A DNA stretch of 64,000 nt from JAPOXR01 sp964291445. Its GTDB lineage: Bacteria; Pseudomonadota; Alphaproteobacteria; Rhodobacterales; Rhodobacteraceae. The notes under the pieces were generated by a model that had not been told where the DNA came from, ran no database searches, and was given only the letters and a program-made list of their open reading frames with translations. Below, one piece after another: positions 29,572 to 39,042 of this stretch. Location of the stretch: the NCBI GenBank assembly GCA_964291445.2, contig OZ219862.1, positions 1,054,001 through 1,118,000 on the forward strand. Reading direction: 5' to 3'. The first letter of the stretch is position 1. Every line of letters begins with the position of its first letter. The position numbers and the translations under genes are program-made.

Positions 29572-31182
29572 TCAGGTCACCTCCATGCCCGGATCCTTGT
29601 CGGATTGACCACCGGGATGTCGTCCGCTCTTCGGAATCATGGTGGAGTGGCGCCGGGGAAACGGAATGGCGTTGCTGACCGGCTTGTCCCTGGTTTTCTG
29701 TGGCTTGACGCCGCCATCGACGATCCGCCCGATCTCCTCGCCAGTCAGCGTCTCGAACTCGAGCAGCCCCTCTGCCAGCCTCTCCAGCTGTACCTTCCGT
29801 TCAACCAGGATCGACATGGCCTTCTTGTATCCCTCATCGACGATCCGGCGGATTTCGGAATCGATGAGTTCCCTCGTCTCCGGGCTCGATACATCACCCT
29901 GGGGCAGTCCCGGCTGACTGTCCTGGCCGCCGGAATAGTCGATCTTGCCGAGCTTTTCCGACATGCCGAACTGCGTGACCATGGCCCGGGCGATCCGGGT
30001 TGCCTGCTTGATGTCGGAGGCGGCGCCGGAGGACACGTTGGTCGAGCCGAACATCAGCTCCTCGGCCGCACTTCCTCCCATCGCCATGGCGATCTTCGAC
30101 TGGTATTTGGTAAAGGTAATCGACACCTCGTCACGTTCCGGCATCGAATGAACAACGCCGAGCGCCATTCCCCTTGGAATGATTGTCGCCTTGTTGATTG
30201 GATCGTGCTGCGGGACATTCATCCCGACCAGCGCATGCCCGGCCTCGTGGTAGGCGATGCGCCTGCGATCCTCCTCGGTCATCACCATCGACCGGCGCTC
30301 GCTGCCGAGGATGACCTTGTCCTTGGCGTTCTCGAATTCCTCCATGGAGACTGCCTGCCGGCGGATGCGGGCGGCCAGCAGCGCCGCCTCGTTCACCAAA
30401 TTGGCAAGGTCGGCGCCGGAAAAACCGGGCGTTCCCCTCGCGATCCGACGAAGGTCGACATCCGGCCCCAGGCGGACCTTGCGGGCATGAACCTGCAGGA
30501 TCTTCTCCCGTCCCTTCAAATCCGGCACCGGCACCACGACCTGGCGGTCGAAACGGCCCGGCCGCAGCAGCGCCTGGTCGAGGACATCGGGACGGTTGGT
30601 GGCGGCAATGATGACCACCCCTTCATTCGATTCGAAGCCATCCATCTCGACCAGCAGCTGGTTGAGGGTTTGCTCCCGTTCGTCATTGCCACCGCCGATT
30701 CCGACGCCGCGTGATCGGCCGACCGCATCAATCTCATCGATGAAGACGATGCAGGGCGCATTCTTCTTGGCCTGCGTGAACATGTCACGGACCCTGGAGG
30801 CCCCGACGCCGACGAACATCTGGACGAAATCCGACCCGGAAATGGTGAAGAACGGCACCCCGGCCTCGCCGGCGATCGCCCTGGCCAGCAGGGTCTTGCC
30901 GGTTCCCGGGGGCCCGACCAGCAATGCGCCCTTGGGAATCTTCCCGCCCAGACTCGAAAACACCTCGGGGCGGCGGAGAAACTCCACGATCTCCTCGAGT
31001 TCCTCCTTGGCCTCGTCGATCCCCGCAACATCGGCGAATGTCGCCCGGTTCCGGTCCTCGCTCAGCAGCTTGGCCGGTGACCGCCCGTAGCCGAACATCC
31101 CGGCCGGGCCACCACCTGCCTGCTTGCGATTCAGGTAGATGAGGAGCGCAAGCAGCAACAGGCCGATCAGCAAACCCGTCAT
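29572..31182 (-). CDS. FtsH paralogue lacking the periplasmic domain
   Basis: The 536-residue protein starts at ATG 31182 with AAGGAG 7 nt upstream. One transmembrane helix (residues 2-17) is followed directly by the AAA module: Walker A GPPGTGKT at 90-97, Walker B FIDEIDAVG near 147, the FVGVGASRVRD pore region and the SRH LLRPGRFDR. The zinc protease motif HEAGH is at 312-316. Canonical FtsH has two helices flanking a periplasmic domain of about 70 residues, which is missing here. The catalytic motifs look intact, so it is probably active, perhaps in mixed oligomers with the neighbour. It is encoded 130 bp downstream of the full-length gene. Confidence 0.88.
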   Translation of the reverse strand: MTGLLIGLLLLALLIYLNRKQAGGGPAGMFGYGRSPAKLLSEDRNRATFADVAGIDEAKEELEEIVEFLRRPEVFSSLGGKIPKGALLVGPPGTGKTLLARAIAGEAGVPFFTISGSDFVQMFVGVGASRVRDMFTQAKKNAPCIVFIDEIDAVGRSRGVGIGGGNDEREQTLNQLLVEMDGFESNEGVVIIAATNRPDVLDQALLRPGRFDRQVVVPVPDLKGREKILQVHARKVRLGPDVDLRRIARGTPGFSGADLANLVNEAALLAARIRRQAVSMEEFENAKDKVILGSERRSMVMTEEDRRRIAYHEAGHALVGMNVPQHDPINKATIIPRGMALGVVHSMPERDEVSITFTKYQSKIAMAMGGSAAEELMFGSTNVSSGAASDIKQATRIARAMVTQFGMSEKLGKIDYSGGQDSQPGLPQGDVSSPETRELIDSEIRRIVDEGYKKAMSILVERKVQLERLAEGLLEFETLTGEEIGRIVDGGVKPQKTRDKPVSNAIPFPRRHSTMIPKSGRHPGGQSDKDPGMEVT

Positions 31183-31311
31183 CGATTGCTCCTTGCGTCC
31201 GGTACCGTTGCCAGCGACTCAACCGGACACGGCCCTGCCCGAACGTTGCTCCCTGCCGGCAGTCCCGTCACCAATTTCATGCTCCATGTCCTTGCAGATC
31301 CGGTCAACATT

Positions 31312-33228
31312 TCAGGTCGGATTCGGCTCCAGCCTGCCACCGGCCTTGCCGGTCCGGGTCTTTCCCATCTTGGGGATTGCGGTGACCGTGGTGGTGGAAC
31401 CACCCGGATCAGCATCCCCGTCATCGCGTCCCAAGGGCTCGCCATCCAGGATCTTCTGGATCTCGTCCCCCGTCAGCGTCTCGTATTCCAGCAGGCCGCC
31501 GGCAAGCCGGTCCAACTCGTCGCGCTTCTCGGTCAGGATCGACCGGGCCCGGTCATACCCCCACTCGCAGATTTTCCGGACTTCCGAATCTATCTTCTCC
31601 TGGGTCTCAGGGCTGATGCCAGGTCCCTGATTCATCGCCCCCAGATAGGTATGCTGCTCCTGGGCATAGTCGATATTGCCAAGCTGTTCGGACATGCCGA
31701 ATTTCATGACCATGGCCCGGGCGATCTTGGTCACCTGGGCAATGTCGGAGGCGGCGCCGGATGTGACATTTTCCGGACCGAATACCAGCTCCTCGGCCGC
31801 CTTGCCTCCCATGGCCATGGCAATCTTCGAGCGGTATTTGGTGATCGTCACCGATAGCTGGTCACGCTCCGGCAAGGAGATGACCAGCCCCAGCGCCCGC
31901 CCGCGCGGGATAATGGTCGCCTTGTGGATCGGGTCATGCTGCGGAACATTCATGCCGACCAGCGCATGTCCGGCCTCGTGATAGGCGGTCAGCCGCCGCT
32001 CCTCCTCGGTCATGACCATCGACCGGCGCTCGGCCCCCATCATGACCTTGTCCTTGGCCGACTCGAAATCCTCCATGGTCACGTAGCTTCGACCAACCCT
32101 GGCGGCCAGCAACGCCGCCTCGTTCACCAGATTGGCAAGATCGGCGCCGGAAAACCCCGGGGTGCCGCGGGCAATGATCCGCAAATTGATGTCGGGGCCG
32201 ATCTCGATCTTCTTGGCATGCACTTCGAGAATCTTCTCCCGGCCGGTGATGTCGGGCACCGGTACCTCGACTTGCCGGTCGAACCGCCCCGGTCGCAGCA
32301 ATGCCGGGTCCAGCACATCCGGACGGTTGGTCGCGGCAACGATGATCACGCCTTCATTGGCCTCGAATCCATCCATCTCGACCAGCAGCTGGTTGAGGGT
32401 TTGCTCCCGTTCGTCATTGCCACCGCCATAGCCGATTCCCCTGGACCTGCCGACGGCGTCAATCTCGTCGATGAAGACGATGCAGGGCGAATTGCGCTTG
32501 GCCTGCTCGAACATGTCGCGGACCCGGGATGCGCCGACGCCGACGAACATCTCGACAAAATCGGAGCCGGAAATGGTGAAGAACGGCACCCCGGCCTCGC
32601 CGGCGATCGCCCTGGCCAGCAGGGTCTTGCCGGTTCCCGGCGGTCCGACCAGCAATGCGCCCGTGGGAATCATGCCGCCGAGGCGGGAGAATTTCTCCGG
32701 ATCCTTCAGGAAATCGACGATCTCCTCGAGTTCATCCTTGGCCTCGTCGATACCGGCCACATCGGCAAAGGTGACCCGCCCCTGTTTCTCGGTCAGCAGT
32801 TTCGCCTTCGACCTCCCGAAGCCCATGGCGCCGCCGCGGCCGCCGCCCTGCATCCGGTTGATCAGGTAGAACCACACCGCGAGCAGGATCAGGAATGGCA
32901 GGATCGGGGCGACGAATGACATCAGGCCGCTGGGATCCTGCGGCTTGGCATCGATCTGCACGTTGTTCTCGATCAGGGTTTCGGTGACATCCACCTCCCT
33001 GGGGCGGATGACCGAGTATTCGGCGCCGCCGACGGTCCTGACGAAGATCTTCTCGCCATCGAGCACCACATTGGCAACCTCGCCCTCCTCGACCTGCTGC
33101 AGGAACCTGGACAACGGCACCGTCGGGGTCGACGTGATCTGCCCGCCGCCGGTGAACACGTTGAACAGCACGGCTACCAGGACGAACAGCGCCCCCCACA
33201 GAAGCAGACTTTTCATGCCATTGCCCAA
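31312..33228 (-). CDS. ftsH: ATP-dependent zinc metalloprotease FtsH
   Basis: The full-length 638-residue protein has two transmembrane helices (about 7-25 and 107-125) around a periplasmic segment. The AAA core has GPPGTGKT, FIDEIDAVG and FVGVGASRVRD, and the protease site is HEAGH. The start is TTG 33228, with GGAGG at 8 nt, or ATG 33216 four codons in. FtsH degrades misfolded membrane proteins and regulators. The tilS-ftsH order is typical of the group. The last residues differ from the downstream paralogue, while the AAA and protease cores are very similar. Confidence 0.95.
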   Translation of the reverse strand: MGNGMKSLLLWGALFVLVAVLFNVFTGGGQITSTPTVPLSRFLQQVEEGEVANVVLDGEKIFVRTVGGAEYSVIRPREVDVTETLIENNVQIDAKPQDPSGLMSFVAPILPFLILLAVWFYLINRMQGGGRGGAMGFGRSKAKLLTEKQGRVTFADVAGIDEAKDELEEIVDFLKDPEKFSRLGGMIPTGALLVGPPGTGKTLLARAIAGEAGVPFFTISGSDFVEMFVGVGASRVRDMFEQAKRNSPCIVFIDEIDAVGRSRGIGYGGGNDEREQTLNQLLVEMDGFEANEGVIIVAATNRPDVLDPALLRPGRFDRQVEVPVPDITGREKILEVHAKKIEIGPDINLRIIARGTPGFSGADLANLVNEAALLAARVGRSYVTMEDFESAKDKVMMGAERRSMVMTEEERRLTAYHEAGHALVGMNVPQHDPIHKATIIPRGRALGLVISLPERDQLSVTITKYRSKIAMAMGGKAAEELVFGPENVTSGAASDIAQVTKIARAMVMKFGMSEQLGNIDYAQEQHTYLGAMNQGPGISPETQEKIDSEVRKICEWGYDRARSILTEKRDELDRLAGGLLEYETLTGDEIQKILDGEPLGRDDGDADPGGSTTTVTAIPKMGKTRTGKAGGRLEPNPT

Positions 33229-33370
33229 TCGAAAATCCTCCAGGTTACGAAATCTCGCTCGTGGCCGCCGCCGGTACCCGATGAAGTGGAAAACCCAGAC
33301 TAACCGTTCACATAGATAAATACAAAATTGCCGATTTCAAACGAATGCCGTCATTTGCCGGTCGATTTCC

Positions 33371-33570
33371 CCATCCCGCACCCGATCGAAGCCCGCCATC
33401 ACCGCCTGGACGGGAACATATGGCCATCACTTCATCCTGCACCCGGCCGAGCCCCGACCCCATGGACAGGGTGGTGTGGCCGTGTCAGCTCCCGCACCCG
33501 GCCATGCCCATCGCTGTCTCGTGGACGGGGTCAGCTGGCCGCACCCTCATCCTGCAACCGGTCGAAACGC
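33371..33570. repeat. Degenerate ~59-bp tandem repeats at the 3' end of tilS
   Basis: A word like ATCCTGCACCCGGTCGAAGC recurs at about 33371, 33432, 33489 and 33548, usually followed some 35 nt later by TGGACGGG. Spacing is 58-61 bp. The copy at 33548 overlaps the last tilS codons, so the array seems to have grown from the gene's end into the ftsH-tilS spacer. Copies differ at several positions. Confidence 0.7.
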
Positions 33571-34775
33571 CAGCCATTGGCGAATCCGGCAAAGGGTGCC
33601 GCCAACAGCCGGCCATCCGACCACAGTGCCGGCGAGGCAAGCACGCTCTCCCTGGGGTCACCGCCTTCCCGCCAGTTCCGGCACCTGACAAGCCCGTCCT
33701 CCCCCAAAACGCCGATGGTCGAGCCGTCCGGTGCCGGTTTGCCGGCAAGACGCCAGCGCCGGTCCCAGCACTGGTTGGACGCCACCGGTCCGGAACAGGA
33801 GGCCGCCTCGCGTATGATCCAGAACGATCTGCCTGCTCCCGGAACCGCCATGCAACCGGCCAGGGTGTGCCGCCGGCCCCGGCCAACCTCCTCGAGAGCC
33901 GACAGCAATGCCGAGAGCCGGGGGCGGTACTCCGAGCCGGATACGCGCCGGATGGTATCGGCGGCCAGACGCAGCCGGGTCTCCGGTGCGAGTTGCCAGA
34001 ATTCCTCACCAAAATGTGAATCCCCGAGCCGGTTCTCGGCAACAACCCTCGCCCGTGCCGCCATCCCGACATCCTGCAGGACCTCGCGGGCCTGCTGCAT
34101 CAGCGTTGCCGTCCTGGCCAGCCGGTCCCTGGTCAGGCCCAACTCGCCAAGCGCATCCAGCATCCGCCTTGCCCTGATGCGGTCAAAGCCCGGATCATCA
34201 TTCGACGGATCATCGACCCAGCCGATGTTCCGGGCAACCAGGAACTGCCGCAATTCGTCGCGCCCGACATCCAGCAACGGCCTGATCCAGCACACGCCCC
34301 GGCGCCGGATTTGGTCCGGCATCGCCGCCAGGCCATCGACGCCGGAGCCGCGCGCCAAATTGAGCAGCACCGTTTCCGCCTGGTCATCGAGGCTGTGGGC
34401 CAGCGCCACGTATTCAAGCTCCCGTCGGCGTGCCCAGCTGGCAATCATGCGGTAGCGGGCCCGACGGGCGGCATGCTGGATGTTTCCCTCCAGCGGCACC
34501 GATACGGTGAGCGTATCGTGGCTCACGTCCAGCGAGTCACAATATTCATGCACCATCCGGCACTCGTTGCCACCTTCCGGACGGATGCCGTGATCGACCG
34601 ACACCGCGTGTAATTCCGTCCGGCTTTCGTCGCACCATTCGGCCAGAACTGTCAGCAGGGCCATCGAATCACCGCCGCCCGACACGGCAACGCCAACCCG
34701 TCCTGCCTGTTGAAATCCCCGGATCCGACGCAGTGATGCCGCCAGGCGCTGCGGGATGCCTGCTGTCAATTGCAC
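33531..34775 (-). CDS. tilS: tRNA(Ile)-lysidine synthetase
   Basis: The PP-loop motif VAVSGGGDSMALL lies near the N-terminus. HSLDDQAETVLLNLARGSGVDGL follows, as in TilS. The enzyme adds lysine to C34 of tRNA-Ile(CAU) so that it reads AUA. No ATG precedes the PP loop; GTG 34775 or TTG 34769 are the plausible starts, both overlapping or adjoining the ybgF stop. The C-terminal part is less conserved. ftsH lies downstream, as usual. Confidence 0.9.
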   Translation of the reverse strand: MQLTAGIPQRLAASLRRIRGFQQAGRVGVAVSGGGDSMALLTVLAEWCDESRTELHAVSVDHGIRPEGGNECRMVHEYCDSLDVSHDTLTVSVPLEGNIQHAARRARYRMIASWARRRELEYVALAHSLDDQAETVLLNLARGSGVDGLAAMPDQIRRRGVCWIRPLLDVGRDELRQFLVARNIGWVDDPSNDDPGFDRIRARRMLDALGELGLTRDRLARTATLMQQAREVLQDVGMAARARVVAENRLGDSHFGEEFWQLAPETRLRLAADTIRRVSGSEYRPRLSALLSALEEVGRGRRHTLAGCMAVPGAGRSFWIIREAASCSGPVASNQCWDRRWRLAGKPAPDGSTIGVLGEDGLVRCRNWREGGDPRESVLASPALWSDGRLLAAPFAGFANGWRFDRLQDEGAAS

Positions 34776-35623
34776 TCCAGCCTTTTGCCTTCGATATCGG
34801 CGGTGGCGGCATGTCCGGTCAACGGAAACGCCACCAGCACCTCCTTGTAGACCCGGCATGCCTCGGCAATCTGACCGAGCTGCTCAAGCGCACTGCCCAG
34901 CCCGACCAGCGCCCGCGGCGCCGAGTCCATCTCCGGTTCTGCCCGGTAGCTTTCGAGATAGGCCCGTGCCGCCGCCGTCATGTTCCCAAGACGCGATTCA
35001 GACATGCCGCGGTAGTAATGTGCATCCGCGTTCAGCGAACTGATGGCGAACTGATCGGAAAACTCCTCGAATAGCCGGGTCGCTTCGGCAAACTCCCCGA
35101 TCTCGAATGCCGCCATGGCGCGGTCGAACACCTCCTGCTCGCCGGATGGCAGGTCGGACGGGAGGCCGACGGAACCGATGCCGGCATCCTCCGCCTCGAT
35201 TTCAGCTGGCTCACCGCCGAGAATCGTGGCCGGTCCGAGTGACGACAAATCCCCTCCACCAAGCTCGACCAGGCGAAACTCGAGATCCCTGATCTGCCGG
35301 GCCCCGTCCTCGGCGATCCTGATGATCCGGAATTCAAGCTCCTCGACCCGCGCCAGGACCTGCCGCAATTCGGCTTCAAGTTCATCGAGTCGCTGCGCCG
35401 AAGGCGACACCGCCTCGCCGGTCTGCCGGCCTGGCTGGTCTGCTCCTCCGGACGGACGCAATTGCAACCGCAACCCTTCCATCTGCGCGTAGATATCGAA
35501 TAGTTGCTGCCTGATGTCGGCGAGCGTCTCCTCGCTGGCTTCCTGCGCCACCAACGATCCGGCCAGCAGCGTGGCGGCCAGCAGGCCGGCACAGGCGACA
35601 TGGATGAGGCGGCGCAAGGACAT
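34766..35623 (-). CDS. ybgF: Tol-Pal system protein YbgF/CpoB
   Basis: The 285-residue protein has a signal peptide (LIHVACAGLLAATLLAGSLVAQE), a coiled-coil (SAQRLDELEAELRQVLARVEELE) and C-terminal TPR repeats (FDRAMAAFEIGEFAEATRLFEEF; YYRGMSESRLGN). This is the CpoB layout. In E. coli it coordinates Tol with peptidoglycan synthesis at division. ATG 35623 directly follows the pal stop (TAGATG). Confidence 0.93.
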   Translation of the reverse strand: MSLRRLIHVACAGLLAATLLAGSLVAQEASEETLADIRQQLFDIYAQMEGLRLQLRPSGGADQPGRQTGEAVSPSAQRLDELEAELRQVLARVEELEFRIIRIAEDGARQIRDLEFRLVELGGGDLSSLGPATILGGEPAEIEAEDAGIGSVGLPSDLPSGEQEVFDRAMAAFEIGEFAEATRLFEEFSDQFAISSLNADAHYYRGMSESRLGNMTAAARAYLESYRAEPEMDSAPRALVGLGSALEQLGQIAEACRVYKEVLVAFPLTGHAATADIEGKRLECN

Positions 35624-36136
35624 CTAGCCGGTTGTTGCCCGGGCCAGGCCGGTCACCGCCCGGCGGTTCATCGACCAGCACGATTCGTTCGAGCACACGG
35701 CAACCGGGCGCTCCTTGCCATAGGTGACGGTGGTGACCCGGTTTCCGGCAACACCGAGACCGACCAGGAATTCCCTGACCGCGCTGGCGCGGCGGGCCCC
35801 GAGAGCCAGGTTGTACTCCCGCGTTCCCTGTTCGTCGGCATGACCTTCCACCGTTACCGTGAATCCTGGATTCTGGTTCAGCCACTGCGCCTGCTGTTCG
35901 AGAACCAGCGCCGCCTCGGAGTTGATCGCCGTATTGTCCACCTCGAAGAACACGCGATCACCAATCAGGCTGGTGAAGTATTCCGGCGAGTCCGGCGGGA
36001 AATCCTGCAGCGTGGTTTCCTCGACAACGCCCTGCTGCCCATCCGTCACGCCGCGACCCATGAAGGAATTGCTGCCGCTGCACCCGGCCAGAACCGCGGC
36101 GGCCGCAATGCAGGTTGCCAATCTTGCCGTCTTCAT
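35624..36136 (-). CDS. pal: Peptidoglycan-associated lipoprotein Pal
   Basis: From ATG 36136 it has 170 residues with a lipobox (AAAAVLAGC|SGS). The OmpA-like domain carries TVEGHADEQGTREYNLALGARRA, which binds the peptidoglycan diaminopimelate. This anchors the outer membrane. The open frame extends upstream to 36250 into tolB, but those residues precede the signal peptide and are not family-like. Confidence 0.95.
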   Translation of the reverse strand: MKTARLATCIAAAAVLAGCSGSNSFMGRGVTDGQQGVVEETTLQDFPPDSPEYFTSLIGDRVFFEVDNTAINSEAALVLEQQAQWLNQNPGFTVTVEGHADEQGTREYNLALGARRASAVREFLVGLGVAGNRVTTVTYGKERPVAVCSNESCWSMNRRAVTGLARATTG

Positions 36137-36212
36137 TTGAATTCCAGCCTCCCGTAACTGCGTGAATTGCATCAGTGCTTCCATGCCTTCCTGCATAACC
36201 GAACCGGCCCTG

Positions 36213-37550
36213 CTAGGGAAGCAATGGCGACCATGAAGGATCGGATGCATATTGTGGCGTCGGGACCCGCCTGAGATTGCGGCCGGTTACGTCAACCGAC
36301 AGCAGCACCGGCCCGCCGGACGAGCCGGGCATCTCCCGGAAGAACATGATCACTCGGCCATTGGGTGCCCAGGTTGGCCCCTCGTCGAGGAAGGATGCCG
36401 AGAGCAGTCGTTCCTCGGTTCCGTCTGACCGCATGACGCCAATATGAAACCGGCCGGCATGCTGTTTGGTGAAGGCGATGAACTCGCCGTCGGGCGACCA
36501 GACGGGCGTGCCATAGCGACCCTGGCCGAAGCTGATGCGACGTGGCTCGCCGCCTTCGGCCCGCATGAGATAGATCTGCTGGCTCCGGCCGCGGTCCGAT
36601 TCAAACACGATCCACTTGCCGTCAGGCGAATAGCTCGCCGCGGTGTCGATGGCCCCGCTCCGGGTCAGCCGGCGGGAGGCACCGGTGGCAATCTCCACTT
36701 CGTGCACGTCCGAATTGCCCTGTTCGGTGATCGACAGCAGCACCTTGGTGCCATCCGGCGAAAAACGGGGCGCGAAGGTCATGTTGGCCGATTCGACGAT
36801 GGCCCGCCGCTCCCGGGTCTCGATATCCATCAGGTAGACCCGGGGGATTCCCGTCTCGTAGGAGGTGTAGATCAGCCTGGTGCCGTCAGGCGAGAACCGC
36901 GGCGCCAGCACGATGGTGTCGTCGCCGGTCAGGAACGAGGCGTTGGCACCATCGTAATCCATGATCGCAAGCCGCTTGGTCCGATCGCCCTTGGGTCCGG
37001 CCTCGGACACGAATGCGATCCGGGTGTCGAAATACCCGCCCTCACCAGTAATCCTCGAATACACCGCGTCGGCGATCTTGTGCGCCACCCGCCGCCAGTT
37101 TTCGGTGGAACCGGTAAACTGGAGACCGCTGCCGAGCGCGGTCCCTGCAAACACGTCGAACAGCCGGAATCGCGTGGTGAGATTCCCGTCCCCGGCCACC
37201 TCTACCGAACCGACAATCAGTGCTTCGGCATTGACCGCCCGCCAGTCTGCAAAACCGATCGGACCGTCAACCCGGTCGATTGTCGAGATATGCGCGGCCG
37301 CAGGGATCTCGCGGAACAGCCGGGTATTGACGAGATCCTGCGAGACGACCCTGGCAATGTTCCTGGCAAGCTCGCTCGCCAGCCCCGATTCGGACAGGAA
37401 GGCCGGAATCGCAAAGGGTAGCGGCCTGATCACGCCCTCCCGGATCACGATGCGAAGCGGGCTGTTGGCGGACTGCGCAAAGGCGCCGGTTCCGATTGAC
37501 GCAACAAGCAACACCAGCAGTGTCGCCAGCAATTTCCCTGGTCTAGTCAT
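36213..37550 (-). CDS. tolB: Tol-Pal translocation protein TolB
   Basis: The 445-residue protein has a signal peptide (LLATLLVLLVASIGTGAFA), an N-terminal domain and a six-bladed beta-propeller with repeated FSPDGT, YSPDGKW and WSPDGEF motifs. It is periplasmic and binds Pal. ATG 37550 overlaps the tolA stop (ATGA), suggesting coupled translation. Confidence 0.95.
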   Translation of the reverse strand: MTRPGKLLATLLVLLVASIGTGAFAQSANSPLRIVIREGVIRPLPFAIPAFLSESGLASELARNIARVVSQDLVNTRLFREIPAAAHISTIDRVDGPIGFADWRAVNAEALIVGSVEVAGDGNLTTRFRLFDVFAGTALGSGLQFTGSTENWRRVAHKIADAVYSRITGEGGYFDTRIAFVSEAGPKGDRTKRLAIMDYDGANASFLTGDDTIVLAPRFSPDGTRLIYTSYETGIPRVYLMDIETRERRAIVESANMTFAPRFSPDGTKVLLSITEQGNSDVHEVEIATGASRRLTRSGAIDTAASYSPDGKWIVFESDRGRSQQIYLMRAEGGEPRRISFGQGRYGTPVWSPDGEFIAFTKQHAGRFHIGVMRSDGTEERLLSASFLDEGPTWAPNGRVIMFFREMPGSSGGPVLLSVDVTGRNLRRVPTPQYASDPSWSPLLP

Positions 37551-38563
37551 CTGAGCCTCATGTTTTCGGGGTCAAACACCACTTCGATAAAACGCCAACT
37601 GTCGAACTTTTCCCTCGGCAGGTCATGGCCGCGGCTCAGGCACAGGGCAATCGCCCGCCTTCCCGCCTCGAAGGCAATGCCCTGGGCAATTGCCGATCCC
37701 TCGCTGACATCGACCTGCCGGATCGATCCTTCCAGCACCCGTCCGGTTTCGTCGAGTTCGGCACCGACGGTGACGGTAATATGTCGCGCCTCGTCCGACA
37801 TTGACGCCAGGTTCCAGCAATTCTGGATCTTCCGGCGCAACCCGTCGCGCTCGGCGGCGGTCAGCGACGGGCCGGCCACCGGTTCCGGCTGCGGCTCCTG
37901 GCTCTCTGGCACCACCTCCTGTGCCTGGGCGATCAAATCCTCGATATCGGACCAGTCATCTGCATCCGGACTGGCTGCCTGCACCTTCGGGCGCCGCCGC
38001 GGTCGCTCCACGTCCAGGGCAAAGCCGGTGGTCTGGTCCGCCTCGGTCACGGTTTCGGTGGCGGCATGCTCCGGGGCGGTTTCGGTTTGCGCGTCCTCAA
38101 TCACCTGCTCCTCGACCTCCGGCTCGGCAGCCACTGCCTCCCGTTCGATCTCGGCACTCCTCGCATCCGACTCCGGGGCCGCTTCCGGGGCCACCACCGG
38201 TGCCGCCTGCCGGGCCGGCTCTTCCGGAGCATCGGGGGCCAGCTCTTCCACCACCGCTACCGCCTCTCGCTCGCCGGTGCCGTCGTCGGTCTCCGGCTCG
38301 GTCTCGGCGGCAATATCTGGCGGCGGCGCCTCGCTCTCCTGCTCTTCCTGCACCGCCGGCTCCGGGACCGGGGCCACCAATTCCGGCTCATCCGGCAGAT
38401 CGGGCGGCAGCTGCAATGCTGCCAGCTCCTCCAGCGAAATCAGCGAGACGTTGGCGGCCACGAATTCGGTGTCATCCTGCCGTTCCCTGTAGGTATCGCC
38501 AAACATCAGGAACAGCACCAATCCGGAGTGAAGCGTTGCCGAGATAATCGCGCCGGTGCGCAC
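37547..38563 (-). CDS. tolA: Cell envelope integrity protein TolA
   Basis: GTG 38563 has GGAGCG just upstream. The 338-residue protein has an N-terminal transmembrane helix (TGAIISATLHSGLVLFLMF), a long acidic Ala/Glu/Pro-rich linker and a C-terminal globular domain with QNCWNLASM. The linker is acidic rather than the lysine/alanine-rich helix of E. coli TolA. Position between tolR and tolB supports the call. It bridges the inner membrane to TolB/Pal. Confidence 0.9.
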   Translation of the reverse strand: MRTGAIISATLHSGLVLFLMFGDTYRERQDDTEFVAANVSLISLEELAALQLPPDLPDEPELVAPVPEPAVQEEQESEAPPPDIAAETEPETDDGTGEREAVAVVEELAPDAPEEPARQAAPVVAPEAAPESDARSAEIEREAVAAEPEVEEQVIEDAQTETAPEHAATETVTEADQTTGFALDVERPRRRPKVQAASPDADDWSDIEDLIAQAQEVVPESQEPQPEPVAGPSLTAAERDGLRRKIQNCWNLASMSDEARHITVTVGAELDETGRVLEGSIRQVDVSEGSAIAQGIAFEAGRRAIALCLSRGHDLPREKFDSWRFIEVVFDPENMRLR

Positions 38564-38572
38564 GTTACGCTC

Positions 38573-39040
38573 CTAGTTTCCGTCACCGTCCAGCTTTGGT
38601 CCGTTCCCTTCGGTAACCAGGCCAATGTTTCGGTATCCGGCATTGTTCAAGGCTCCCATCACCTGCATGATGACCTCGTATCTGGCATCGCGGTCGCCAC
38701 GAAGGAAAATCTTGTCCGAGCTTCGTTCAGCCAGCACCGCCCGCAGCCTCGGGATGAGCTCCTCTCTCGGCAGCTCGGTGGCCTGCAGGGCGATGCGCCC
38801 GTCGGATGCAACGGACAGGGTCAGCGGCTCCTCGGGCTCGGATGGTAGCGGCTTTGCCGCGGTTTCCGGCAACTGAACCGGGATGCCGACCGTCAGCAAT
38901 GGTGCGGCCACGATGAAAATGATCAGCAGCACCAGCATGACATCGACAAAGGGGGTGACATTGATCTCGGACATCGGCCGGTGGGTGCGCCGGCCTCGCC
39001 AGCGCCGACGGATTTCGACTTTCTGCAACGTGACCGACAT
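38573..39040 (-). CDS. tolR: Biopolymer transporter ExbD/TolR
   Basis: ATG 39040 gives 155 residues. The transmembrane segment INVTPFVDVMLVLLIIFIVAAP contains the conserved aspartate (FVDVMLV) that carries protons with TolQ. The C-terminal periplasmic domain ends RNIGLVTEG. It starts 2 bp after the tolQ stop. Confidence 0.95.
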   Translation of the reverse strand: MSVTLQKVEIRRRWRGRRTHRPMSEINVTPFVDVMLVLLIIFIVAAPLLTVGIPVQLPETAAKPLPSEPEEPLTLSVASDGRIALQATELPREELIPRLRAVLAERSSDKIFLRGDRDARYEVIMQVMGALNNAGYRNIGLVTEGNGPKLDGDGN

Positions 39041-39042
39041 CG

